From contig JBFWWW010000100.1 of NCBI GenBank assembly GCA_050245975.1, positions 1-13,728 of the forward strand: 13,728 nucleotides of DNA. The letters are read 5' to 3'. The DNA is from JBFWWW01 sp050245975. GTDB taxonomy: Bacteria > Pseudomonadota > Alphaproteobacteria > Rhizobiales > Hyphomicrobiaceae. How positions within the stretch are numbered: position 1 is the first letter of the stretch; each line of letters starts with the position of its first letter. Shown here piece after piece: positions 1-7,070 of the stretch. A program made the translations under genes and the position numbers. Under the pieces are notes generated by a model, which was given only the letters and a program-made list of their open reading frames with translations, did no database searches and was not told the DNA's origin.

Positions 1-2
1 TG

Positions 3-347
3 CTCGTCGGCACCGCATCGCTCGCGGCCATCGAAGGCGCGCCCAGGTCCGAGCACTATGCCGCGACCAAGGGCGCCATGATCTCGATGGTGCGCGCCAT
101 GGCCGTGGAGTTCGCGCGCTACGGCGTGCGGGCGCATTCGATTCTGCCCGGCTGGATCGAGACCGACATGACGGCCAACGCGACGTCGAACGAGAAATTC
201 CGCGCCAACGTCATGCCCCGCATCCCGCAGCGCCGCTGGGGCGTCGGCGACGATTTCGGCGGCATCGCCGTCTATCTCGCAAGCGACGCGTCGCGCTACC
301 ACACCGGCGACACCTTCGTCATCGACGGCGGCTATTCGCTCTTCTGA
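3..347 (+). CDS. SDR family oxidoreductase, C-terminal part (5' end outside window)
   Basis: C-terminal 114 residues of a short-chain dehydrogenase/reductase; the reading frame is open to the window edge, so the start and the NAD(P)-binding N-terminus are missing. The catalytic triad is visible: Ser in VGTAS (6th visible residue), then 13 residues later Tyr of HYAATK (YxxxK with Lys four on). PGWIETDMT follows, the usual PG loop after the catalytic helix. The end, with a DGGYSLF tail, is typical of classical SDRs, many of which end in a DGG motif. Family knowledge: these enzymes use NAD(P)(H) to interconvert alcohols and ketones, often 3-ketoacyl or sugar substrates; the substrate cannot be told from this piece. 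The ATG at 78 is internal (it lies just after YxxxK) and is not the start. The gene converges on the ABC exporter with 14 bp between stops. Confidence 0.9.
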   Translation, partial: LVGTASLAAIEGAPRSEHYAATKGAMISMVRAMAVEFARYGVRAHSILPGWIETDMTANATSNEKFRANVMPRIPQRRWGVGDDFGGIAVYLASDASRYHTGDTFVIDGGYSLF

Positions 348-354
348 GATGCGA

Positions 355-375
355 AGGCGGCTTATTCGGCCGCCT
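355..375. terminator. Hairpin between convergent SDR and ABC exporter genes
   Basis: A 7-bp perfect stem, AGGCGGC (355-361) and GCCGCCT (369-375), with a 7-base loop that contains the TAA stop of the exporter (362-364 on the opposite strand). Its place just after both stop codons suggests a two-way terminator. No clear T-run follows on either strand, so an intrinsic terminator is only possible. Confidence 0.3.
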
Positions 376-2233
376 CCGCCTCCTTCGCCAGGAACCCGCC
401 CGACTGTCGCGTCCACAGCTCGGCGTAGAGCCCGCCGCGCTGCAGCAGGTCGTCGTGACTGCCCTGCTCGACGATGGCGCCCTGATCCATGATCACGAGG
501 CGGTCCATGGCTGCAATCGTGGACAGCCGATGGGCGATGGCGATCACGGTCTTGCCTTCCATCAGGTTGTAAAGCTGCTCCTGAATGGCAGCCTCGACCT
601 CGGAATCGAGCGCGCTCGTCGCCTCATCCATGACGAGGATCGGCGCGTTCTTGAGCAATACGCGCGCGATGGCTATCCGCTGGCGCTGGCCGCCGGACAG
701 CTTGACGCCGCGCTCGCCGACATGCGCGTCGTAGCCGCGCCTGCCGCGCAAGTCCTCGAGCCCGAGGATGAAGTCATGCGCGTGCGCCTTGCGCGCGGCC
801 GCAATGACGGCCTCCTCGGTGGCGCCCGGCCGCCCGTAGAGGACGTTGTCGCGCACCGAGCGGTGCAGCAGCGAGGTGTCTTGCGTCACCATGCCGATCT
901 GCTCGCGCAGGCTGTCCTGCGTCACCCGGGCGATGTCCTGCCCGTCGATGAGGATGCGCCCCGACTCCAGGTCGTAGAAGCGCAACAGCAGGTTGACGAG
1001 CGTCGACTTTCCCGCGCCGGAACGCCCGACCAGTCCCACCTTCTCGCCCGGATGGATCGTGAGCGAGAAATTATGGATCACGCCGCCACGCCGGCCGGCC
1101 GATGGCGCGACCCGCTGGCCGTAGTGGAAGCTGACGTTGTCGAACACGATCTCGCCGCGGCGGACATCGAGCGCCGGGCTGCCGCTGCGGTCGACGACCT
1201 GGTTGGGCCGACTGATCGTCTCCATGCCCTCCTGCACGACGCCCAGGTTCTCGAAGATTCCGGCCACCACCCAGAGGATCCAGCCCGACATGGCGACGAT
1301 GCGCATGACGAGCCCGGTCACCACCGCGATGGCGCCCACCGTGACGCTGCCGGTGCTCCACAGCCAGATGGCGAGGCCACTGGCGCCGACGATGAGCAGG
1401 CCGTTCAGCGAATAGAGAACCAGCTCCATCGCCGTGACGATGCGCAGCGACGACTGCCACTTGACCATCTGCTCCTGCAGCGCGGCCCGCGCATAGGCGT
1501 CCTCGCGCTCTGCATGCGCGAACAGCTTCACCGTCAGGATGTTGGTGTAGCTGTCGACGATGCGGCCGACCAGCATGGACCGCGCCTCGGCGGCCAGGGT
1601 CGAGCGCTCCTTGATGCGCGGCACGAAGAACACAAGCGCGAGCAGGTAGGCCGCGAGCCACACGACGAGCGGAGCGACGAGACGCCAGTCCGCCGCCGCG
1701 AAGATGATGGCGGCGCCGACCCACTGCACGGCCGCATACCAGATGGAATCGATCACCTGGACGACCGACTCGCGCAGCGCCGGTGCGGCCTGCATCACCT
1801 TGTTGGCGACGCGGCCGGCGAAATCGTTCTGGAAGAACCCGAGGCTCTGCCGCAGCACGTAGCGGTGCGTCTGCCACCGGACGCGGTTGGTCACGGGGCC
1901 GGCGATCACCTGGTTCTTGATGAGGTCGTGGACGGTCGAGACGAGAGGGCGCGCGATCACCGCGACGAACGCCATCCACAGCAGCATCGTGCCGTGGTCG
2001 CGCAGGAACGATGCCGGCGTCTCGGCGGCCTTCATCAGGTCGACGATCCTGCCGACGAACGCCATCAGCGACACTTCGATGATCGAGCCCAGGAAGCCCG
2101 CCACCAGAAGCGCTGCAAAGACCGGCCAGACCGGCTTTATGAAATAGACGTAGAACGCAAACAGGCTGTCCGGCGGCCGTTCGGGCTGCTCGGTCGTAAA
2201 GGCCGGGATGCGGCTCTCAAACCAGGAAAACAT
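362..2233 (-). CDS. ABC exporter, fused permease and ATP-binding protein
   Basis: A 623-residue half-transporter of the MsbA/multidrug-exporter type, in the inner membrane, expected to act as a homodimer. The N-terminal half has about six hydrophobic segments (near residues 35-60, 82-97, 163-182, 184-204, 265-292 and 297-325). The C-terminal half is a complete ATPase: an aromatic A-loop Tyr in FHYGQ, Walker A GRSGAGKST near 402-410, Q-loop MVTQD near 447, signature LSGGQ near 510, Walker B ILVMDE near 531-536 and H-loop AHRLS near 566. All catalytic motifs are intact. Between the A-loop strand and the next strand lies an unusual short basic insert (QRVAPSAGRRGG). The ATG start has a good ribosome site, AAGGA, eight bases upstream. 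The cargo is not predictable; lipid or drug export are family possibilities. No partner half-transporter is next to it, which fits a homodimer. Confidence 0.93.
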   Translation of the reverse strand: MFSWFESRIPAFTTEQPERPPDSLFAFYVYFIKPVWPVFAALLVAGFLGSIIEVSLMAFVGRIVDLMKAAETPASFLRDHGTMLLWMAFVAVIARPLVSTVHDLIKNQVIAGPVTNRVRWQTHRYVLRQSLGFFQNDFAGRVANKVMQAAPALRESVVQVIDSIWYAAVQWVGAAIIFAAADWRLVAPLVVWLAAYLLALVFFVPRIKERSTLAAEARSMLVGRIVDSYTNILTVKLFAHAEREDAYARAALQEQMVKWQSSLRIVTAMELVLYSLNGLLIVGASGLAIWLWSTGSVTVGAIAVVTGLVMRIVAMSGWILWVVAGIFENLGVVQEGMETISRPNQVVDRSGSPALDVRRGEIVFDNVSFHYGQRVAPSAGRRGGVIHNFSLTIHPGEKVGLVGRSGAGKSTLVNLLLRFYDLESGRILIDGQDIARVTQDSLREQIGMVTQDTSLLHRSVRDNVLYGRPGATEEAVIAAARKAHAHDFILGLEDLRGRRGYDAHVGERGVKLSGGQRQRIAIARVLLKNAPILVMDEATSALDSEVEAAIQEQLYNLMEGKTVIAIAHRLSTIAAMDRLVIMDQGAIVEQGSHDDLLQRGGLYAELWTRQSGGFLAKEAEAAE

Positions 2234-2556
2234 ACGGCAATTCCTTGTTTCGCATTGCAGAAGCGCCGGAAGCGGGGGCCCTGCGCTCCCGCGCGGACCC
2301 GAAATCGACAGCGATCTGCAGTGAGTGTCGAAGTGCAGCGCCCCCCGCCGCGGCGAGATGGCGCGTCGTCAGAAGCGCAGCAGCGCCCTAACGGAAGATC
2401 GTGGCAGAAATCCCAATCATGAGGCGGACCTCCGGCGTAACATAGCCTTCGACGGCGAGCGTCATAGCACATCGCCATAAGGCTGCGCCAGTCCCCGCGC
2501 CATGAGTCGAGTGATGAGCGGATAGATGAGCCGATAGGCGAGCCGAGAGCGATGCA
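2234..2556. other. Intergenic region between ABC exporter and hemF
   Basis: A 323-bp gap between divergent genes that should hold both promoters. I see no convincing -35/-10 pair, FNR-type box or RNA gene. Its most distinct content is the imperfect 12-bp repeat array at 2501-2548. The left part is GC-rich and the long plus-strand reading frame that runs across it and the exporter looks like an antisense shadow. Confidence 0.5.
2501..2548 (+). repeat. Four imperfect 12-bp tandem units before hemF
   Basis: Head-to-tail units catgagtcgagt, gatgagcggata, gatgagccgata and ggcgagccgaga, sharing the core ATGAGyCGA/GCGAGCCGA. The middle two differ by one base. The array ends 8 bp before the hemF ATG, so it would lie in the 5' leader or over the ribosome-binding region. 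Several units contain ATG followed shortly by an in-frame stop, for example ATGAGCCGATAG at 2526-2537. Function unknown. Confidence 0.55.
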
Positions 2557-3468
2557 ATGACTGCCGACGACACCACAACCCTCGAGGCGCGCAAGGCGCG
2601 TGCGCGCGCCTGGTTCGAGGGGCTGCGCGACGACATCTGCGCCGGGCTCGATCGTCTTGAAGCCGATTGCCCGGACGTGGCCGGCGCGGGCACCGAGCCG
2701 GCGGGCCGCTTTGTCTTCTCGCCATGGACACGCACCGACCACGGCGGCAGCACGGGCGGCGGCGGCGTCATGGGGCTGCTGCACGGCCGCCTGTTCGAAA
2801 AGGCCGGCGTTCACGTGTCCACCGTCCACGGGACATTCGCGCCCGAGTTCCGGGCCCAGATTCCCGGCGCCGAGGCCGATCCGCGCTTCTGGGCGAGCGG
2901 CATCTCGCTCATCGTCCATCCGCGCAATCCGCACGTACCGGCCGTCCACATGAACACGCGTTTCGTCGTCACGACGACATGGTGGTTCGGCGGCGGCGCC
3001 GACCTGACGCCGATGCTCTCGGCGCGCCGGTCGCAGGACGATCCCGACGCGCAGGCATTTCACGCCGCGATGGAGGCAGCCTGCCGGCCGCATGCGATTG
3101 CCGACTACGACCGGCTGAAGCGCTGGTGCGACGACTACTTCTTCCTGCCGCACCGCAATGAGCCGCGCGGCATCGGCGGCATCTTCTACGACCATGTGAC
3201 ACCCGCCGAGGCTGACGGCGGCTGGGATGGCGCATTTGCCTTCACCCAGGACGTCGGGCGCGCGTTCCTCGCCATCTATCCTGAGCTGGTGCGGCGCAAC
3301 TGGTCCACGCCGTGGACAGACCGGGATCGCGAGGAACAGCTCGTGCGCCGCGGGCGCTATGTGGAGTTCAACCTGCTCTACGACCGGGGAACGGTGTTCG
3401 GGCTCAAGACCGGCGGCAACGTGGATGCGATCCTGTCGAGCCTGCCGCCCGTGGTGCGATGGCCGTAA
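2557..3468 (+). CDS. hemF: Oxygen-dependent coproporphyrinogen-III oxidase
   Basis: Catalyses the O2-dependent oxidative decarboxylation of coproporphyrinogen III to protoporphyrinogen IX in haem synthesis; cytoplasmic homodimer. The 303-residue product is full length for the family (about 300). Family blocks are visible: GGGGVM (67-72), the HPRNPHVPAVHMNTRF block (121-136), WWFGGGADLTP (142-152), FFLPHRNEPRGIGGIFYD (195-212) and RRGRYVEFNLLYDRGTVFGLKTGGN from 264. His 121, 131, 169 and 199 sit at the spacing of the four conserved histidines of bacterial HemF. The ATG at 2557 was chosen because it gives the normal family N-terminus; the ribosome site upstream is weak (CGAGAGCG). No haem-pathway gene is adjacent. 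The stop is 6 bp from that of the convergent secreted protein gene. Confidence 0.97.
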   Translation: MTADDTTTLEARKARARAWFEGLRDDICAGLDRLEADCPDVAGAGTEPAGRFVFSPWTRTDHGGSTGGGGVMGLLHGRLFEKAGVHVSTVHGTFAPEFRAQIPGAEADPRFWASGISLIVHPRNPHVPAVHMNTRFVVTTTWWFGGGADLTPMLSARRSQDDPDAQAFHAAMEAACRPHAIADYDRLKRWCDDYFFLPHRNEPRGIGGIFYDHVTPAEADGGWDGAFAFTQDVGRAFLAIYPELVRRNWSTPWTDRDREEQLVRRGRYVEFNLLYDRGTVFGLKTGGNVDAILSSLPPVVRWP

Positions 3469-3474
3469 GGCGTA

Positions 3475-4677
3475 TCAGCGGCGCTGCCGCATCAGCTCGT
3501 CGAACACGGCGGCAAACTCGATGGCGCCGGCCTGCTTCATGTTCTCGTCCATGCGCTGGCCCAGTGCTGCAAGAAGCTGTTCACCCGTCTTTCCGCGCAC
3601 GATGGTGTTCCGGTAATAGCCGGTGCGGCTGAAGAAATTCGTCGTCGGCATGGTGCGGCCGATGGGCTGCAGCATCTCGAGCCCGGTGCGCGGCCCGGCG
3701 AGGTTCATCAGCTCGAGCTCGGACCCGGGCAGATGCGGCCGGCCGGCCTGTCGCGCGGTATCGAGTAGCCCGCGCAGCTTGACGACCTGCAGCCAGGGGC
3801 CGATGTCGCCGTCGAGGTTGATGGCGTGGATGCCGAGCCCCCGCTCCGTGCCGGCAAGCCGCACCTGCGCGCCCCACTGGTTGGGCACCGAGCGCGCGAC
3901 GCGCAGCATCTTGCGCAGCGACGTGATCTTGCCGCGCAACAGTGCAGCCCGGCGCTGATCGATGCCCCGCGCTGCAGCCATGGCCGACAGGCGGCGGATG
4001 AACAGCTCGCCGTGGTTCACCAGCTCGTTGATCGAGTTCGCATGCAGGAGCTGCGCGTAGCCCATCGCCGACGAGATCGGCCGGCCCTGCTTCGTTTGCG
4101 GATCGATGCCGGCCTGCATGTCGTAGGTCCCGCGCCCGCCCGTCTCCAGAGCATAGACACGCACGACCTGCTCCTTGGTCAGCCCGGCCTGCAGGGCCTC
4201 ATAGGCATAGCGGCGCTTGAACTCGCGCTCGGATATGCGCTCGGGCACAAAGCCGAAGCTGTCCTTCGCCCCGCGCAGGAAATCGGCCAGCCCGGAACGG
4301 GGTTCTTCCGGCGTCGTCGGCTTGAGGTTCGCGATGACGCGGGCAACGTCCGGCGGCAGAGGCGGGCCGGCGTATTGCGGCGGCTGCTCGTCCACATAGT
4401 CGTCGGTCGTGTAGGTCTGATGCCGGGCGTGCTTGAGACGGCGCCCCTCGCGCTTGGCGTCGACGACGCGCCAGTACGCGTCGAGCCGGCTGTCGAAGGC
4501 AGCGCGGGCGCGCAGATAGAGCAGGTAGGCCCGCTGCTGCGGCAACGTAAGCCGCTCCGCGATCGCCGGATCCATGTCCGATGCGTGCGCCGGGGCTGTC
4601 AGGCCGGCCGCGCACGACAGCGCGAGGGCCATCCCCACGGCGACAGCGGCGGTGCGCGGTCCATAAAGCCTTGGCAT
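3475..4677 (-). CDS. Secreted protein with lytic-transglycosylase-like motif
   Basis: A 400-residue protein with a Sec signal peptide (basic start, hydrophobic core at about 12-29, likely cleavage after AHA at 32), so probably periplasmic. Around 174-212 it reads VYALETGG..., then SSAMGYAQLLHANS. This resembles the lysozyme-fold transglycosylase pattern of a catalytic Glu (here E178) followed by an S..G..Q..P.T-type segment (here GYAQLL), so peptidoglycan cleavage is a reasonable inference. The spacing between the two motifs is longer than usual, and the conserved-looking C-terminal third (near 285-395, with NFFSRTGYYRN) matches no domain I can name. Residues 77-128 are basic then proline-rich. 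The ATG has GGGGAG directly against it, which is unusually close; Met16 is an alternative but would remove the basic start of the signal peptide. It diverges from the VOC gene. Confidence 0.75.
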   Translation of the reverse strand: MPRLYGPRTAAVAVGMALALSCAAGLTAPAHASDMDPAIAERLTLPQQRAYLLYLRARAAFDSRLDAYWRVVDAKREGRRLKHARHQTYTTDDYVDEQPPQYAGPPLPPDVARVIANLKPTTPEEPRSGLADFLRGAKDSFGFVPERISEREFKRRYAYEALQAGLTKEQVVRVYALETGGRGTYDMQAGIDPQTKQGRPISSAMGYAQLLHANSINELVNHGELFIRRLSAMAAARGIDQRRAALLRGKITSLRKMLRVARSVPNQWGAQVRLAGTERGLGIHAINLDGDIGPWLQVVKLRGLLDTARQAGRPHLPGSELELMNLAGPRTGLEMLQPIGRTMPTTNFFSRTGYYRNTIVRGKTGEQLLAALGQRMDENMKQAGAIEFAAVFDELMRQRR

Positions 4678-4731
4678 CTCCCCTCACCGGCTCATCCCGA
4701 CACAGGCCGAGACACACACAGAATCGTGAAA

Positions 4732-4760
4732 CTGGCAAGGCATGGAGCCTGTGCGACAAT
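4732..4760 (+). promoter_or_regulatory. Possible sigma-70-type promoter of the VOC gene
   Basis: CTGGCA (4732-4737) and GACAAT (4755-4760) are separated by 17 bp, each matching four of six consensus bases. They lie 33 bp before the chosen ATG. This is a weak match in a 116-bp divergent gap, based on spacing and position only. Confidence 0.25.
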
Positions 4761-4793
4761 TGCGGCCGATGCTCACGACAACCGGACGGACGA

Positions 4794-5687
4794 ATGGCCA
4801 GCGCATCCCGGCAGACCTCCCCTGATCCTCTCGAAGCCCTTGCCGCGCCTCTGCATATCGGAGCGGTCACGCTCGCCGTGCGCGACCTCGACCGTGTCGG
4901 CGACTACTACCGGCGCGTCATCGGGCTCGAGCGCACGGGCGGAACGCCGGACCGGCTCGAGCTCGGCGCCGGCGGCGTCACGCTGCTCGCCCTCGAGCGC
5001 CGTCCGTCGGCCGAGCCCGAATCCGGTCGCTCGGCCGGTCTCTTCCACACCGCGTTCGTGCTGCCCACCCGCGCCGGTCTCGGTCGCTGGCTCGCCGCGG
5101 CGATGGATGCCGACACCCGCTTTGCAGGCGCCGCCGATCACCTCGTGAGCGAAGCGCTCTACCTCAACGACCCCGAGCACAACGGCATCGAGATCTATCG
5201 CGACCGGCCTCGGGCCGAATGGCCGATGAACGGCCGGCGCGTCGCCATGCGCAACGATCCGCTCGACCGCGACGGCATCCTTGCGGCCGGCCGCGCGGCG
5301 GGCGAACCCCAGACCCGGATGCCGGACGGCACGCGCGTCGGGCATATCCATCTGCGCACCGGCGACGTCGCGACAAGCGAAGCGTTCTTTGTCGAGGCGA
5401 TGGGGCTCGATGTGATGCAGACCTATGACGCCGCCGTGTTCCTGTCGTCGGGCGGCTACCACCACCACGTCGCCGCCAACGTCTGGCGCAGCGCCAGCGC
5501 CGGGCCGCGACCCGAAGGCACGACGGGGCTGCTTGGCTTCGAGATGATCGCCCGCGATGCGGGCGCCCTGGACGGGCTCAAGGCGCGGCTGGACGCGAAG
5601 GGGCTGTCCCCGGCCACACAAGACGGCGCGTTGAGGATTGCCGATCCCTACGGCATTCCCATAACGGTGCGCACAGCGCGACCCTGA
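4794..5687 (+). CDS. Two-domain VOC (glyoxalase/extradiol dioxygenase-like) protein
   Basis: A 297-residue protein with two vicinal-oxygen-chelate modules, resembling the CatE/YfiE group annotated as catechol 2,3-dioxygenase or glyoxalase. Domain 1 (about 18-137) has His21 in HIGAVTLAVRDLD, His85 in LFHTAF and Glu133 in NDPEHNGIEIYRD, which could form a metal site. Domain 2 (about 180-293) has VGHIHLRTGD (His184, His186) and GYHHHVAANVW (His223-225), but its last strand reads DPYGIPITV, without the Glu often found in DPxGxxxEL. The active metal site and substrate are therefore uncertain, and no aromatic-degradation genes are nearby. The ATG at 4794 was chosen over an upstream in-frame ATG at 4581 because homology-like sequence starts here, a purine-rich GGACGG lies 5 bases upstream, and the longer form would overlap the divergent gene. 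The stop is 5 bp from the convergent neighbour. Confidence 0.87.
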   Translation: MASASRQTSPDPLEALAAPLHIGAVTLAVRDLDRVGDYYRRVIGLERTGGTPDRLELGAGGVTLLALERRPSAEPESGRSAGLFHTAFVLPTRAGLGRWLAAAMDADTRFAGAADHLVSEALYLNDPEHNGIEIYRDRPRAEWPMNGRRVAMRNDPLDRDGILAAGRAAGEPQTRMPDGTRVGHIHLRTGDVATSEAFFVEAMGLDVMQTYDAAVFLSSGGYHHHVAANVWRSASAGPRPEGTTGLLGFEMIARDAGALDGLKARLDAKGLSPATQDGALRIADPYGIPITVRTARP

Positions 5688-5707
5688 CGGCGTTACTTCA
5701 GCGCGTC
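5686..5707. terminator. Small hairpin at the convergent VOC/membrane-protein gene ends
   Basis: GACGGCG (5686-5692) pairs with CGCGTC (5702-5707) with one bulged G. The loop holds the TAA stop of the minus-strand gene. The stem is short and no T-run follows, so a terminator role is speculative. Confidence 0.2.
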
Positions 5708-6739
5708 GAGACGCGTCTGCGCATGTGCGACGCCGAGACCCAGCGCCTTGCGATAGAGCGCCCGGGCGCGAACGGCATCCGAGGACAAGCCGCGCGTTCC
5801 CCACGCCGCCAGCATGTTGGGATCGTAGGTTTCCGCGAGCGCGAATACGGCCGGGCCGAGCCCCTCCACCTCCGCCGACAACAGGATCTCCCGCGCGCCC
5901 TTGATGTCGCCCGTGGAGATGCGGCGGGCAGCGATCGCAAGGATTTCCTCGCCCTGCGAGCGGACCGGCGGCGCAGCAGCGATCGCAGGCGGCTCGGGAC
6001 GGAAATCGATCGACGATGTCACCGGCGCCTGCGGAAGCGGCGGCGTCGGGATATCGACCGTCGGCGTGACCGCCGGGGGCGTCTGCAGGCTCGGCGGCGG
6101 CGACGTCAGGGTGACGGGTTCGGGCTTGACCGCGGGTTCGGGCATCGTGACGGCGGCGGTGGAGACGCGCGGCTGGAGCAGCATGCGCTCGACGGGCGCG
6201 GTCGCGTCGGCGCGCACGGCTGCGACCGTCGTCTTGGAGTCGGTGCCGCGCAGCGAGCCGATATAGACGACGGCCGGAATGACGACCGCCAGGCCGACGG
6301 CAAGGCCGATGACGGCGGCCCACATCTGCTGCCGCCACCAGCCGTCGTCGGCAGCCACCGGCGGCTCGCGCCACGTCGATGGAATCGGCATCAGCGCGTC
6401 GTCTTCGTCGTAGACGTCCAGAAATTGCATTTCGCCGGTCGTGCCCGGCGGGAGCATCGCGCGTCCCGCGGCGGGCATCGGCATGGGCTCGCCATGGAGC
6501 TGCGGCAGCGCGGCCGCCAGCAACTGACGCGAAACCAGCACGCTGGCGTCGACGCTCGGGATCGCTGCCGCATTCCGCTCGGACTGGCGCTGGGGTTCAG
6601 GAACCCTTGCAATGGAGGCGGCGAGCAGCGCGGCCAGCGCTTCCGTCAGATCCTCGCCCTGTTCCCTGGTTCCCCCGGATCGGGCTGATGCGTCAGCCCG
6701 CACTGCGTGACCGTTCAACTCCAGCGGCGACTTCGCCAT
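5693..6739 (-). CDS. Single-pass membrane protein, proline-rich, Sel1/TPR-like C-terminus
   Basis: A 348-residue protein of unknown function. The N-terminal 135 residues look mostly hydrophilic and poorly structured and end in an acidic stretch (FLDVYDEDDALMP). One membrane segment follows at about 140-163 (AAVIGLAVGLAVVIPAVVYIG), then a long Pro/Ala/Thr-rich linker (about 200-260), then a helical C-terminus (about 263-348) with AETYDP... and ARALYRKALGLG.AHA, which resembles Sel1/TPR repeats. This layout suggests an anchored envelope protein with a spacer and a protein-binding tip in the periplasm; that is inference. The start at 6739 (MAKSPLEL) is preferred because an AGG lies six bases upstream; the other ATG, at 6751, has GGG touching it and adds four residues. 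A CtrA-box-like site lies about 130-146 bp upstream. Confidence 0.8.
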   Translation of the reverse strand: MAKSPLELNGHAVRADASARSGGTREQGEDLTEALAALLAASIARVPEPQRQSERNAAAIPSVDASVLVSRQLLAAALPQLHGEPMPMPAAGRAMLPPGTTGEMQFLDVYDEDDALMPIPSTWREPPVAADDGWWRQQMWAAVIGLAVGLAVVIPAVVYIGSLRGTDSKTTVAAVRADATAPVERMLLQPRVSTAAVTMPEPAVKPEPVTLTSPPPSLQTPPAVTPTVDIPTPPLPQAPVTSSIDFRPEPPAIAAAPPVRSQGEEILAIAARRISTGDIKGAREILLSAEVEGLGPAVFALAETYDPNMLAAWGTRGLSSDAVRARALYRKALGLGVAHAQTRLDALK

Positions 6740-6861
6740 TACAGGCCTCATCCCGTTACGCTACTTGGGGCAAGGCGACCGCAAGCGGCCGTCCGACAAC
6801 CCGAACACAAAACGCGGCCCGCGACGGATCGCTTGAGCCAAAAGCCGCGTCACTACGGCTA

Positions 6862-6885
6862 TGATAGGGTTAAGAATTTCTAAAC
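6862..6885 (-). promoter_or_regulatory. CtrA-box-like site next to a -10-like element
   Basis: On the minus strand, TTTA (6885-6882), seven bases, then TTAACC (6874-6869) is one base from the alphaproteobacterial CtrA consensus TTAA-N7-TTAAC. TATCAT (6867-6862) follows directly, placing the box over the -35 side of a leftward promoter for the proline-rich membrane protein gene (ATG at 6739). Read on the plus strand it would lie about 375 bp before the yfgM-like gene. Sequence match only. Confidence 0.4.
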
Positions 6886-6980
6886 GCCAGAGGGCCTGTC
6901 CCTTCAAGCCCGGTCGGCGGCGCCGGTGTCCGACCCCCACCTTCCAGGTTGTATTGAGGTGGCGAAAGGTGCGGAAATTA

Positions 6981-7070
6981 TGACGCCGCCGAACGTCCCG
7001 GCTTGCCAGGGCCCGGCTTGCCAGCGCATGCGTGCCGACGCATCGGGTTCGATCCGGGAGGGCGGCGTCA
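6981..7070 (+). repeat. Inverted-repeat-closed element with internal direct repeats
   Basis: TGACGCCGCC (6981-6990) is the exact reverse complement of GGCGGCGTCA (7061-7070). Inside are two identical 13-bp copies of CCCGGCTTGCCAG (6997-7009 and 7012-7024), a perfect 6-bp hairpin ATGCGT-GCCG-ACGCAT (7028-7043), and CCGGG (7054-7058), which can pair with either CCCGG. It could fold as an RNA leader ahead of the yfgM-bamB-der unit, or be a small repeat element. I do not recognise the family. Confidence 0.45.

Noticed and set aside
455..2422. A 655-codon plus-strand open frame antisense to the ABC exporter
   Set aside because: It mirrors the exporter on the other strand. The translation is rich in Arg, His, Asp and Ala with no recognisable domain, a common by-product of GC-rich codon use. 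The exporter frame has all ABC motifs.
4731..4765. Sigma-54 promoter suggested by TGGCA before the VOC gene
   Set aside because: No TTGC element at the required distance; only half of the -24/-12 motif is present.
3826..5148. A 440-codon plus-strand frame across the secreted protein gene and the VOC gene start
   Set aside because: It is antisense to a gene with a clear signal peptide and then runs out of frame through a VOC domain; no domain is visible in it.
6981..7070. tRNA gene suggested by GGTTCGATCC and the closing 10-bp stem
   Set aside because: The closing stem is too long, no D-arm or anticodon arm can be drawn, the would-be T-stem does not pair properly, and there is no usable CCA end.
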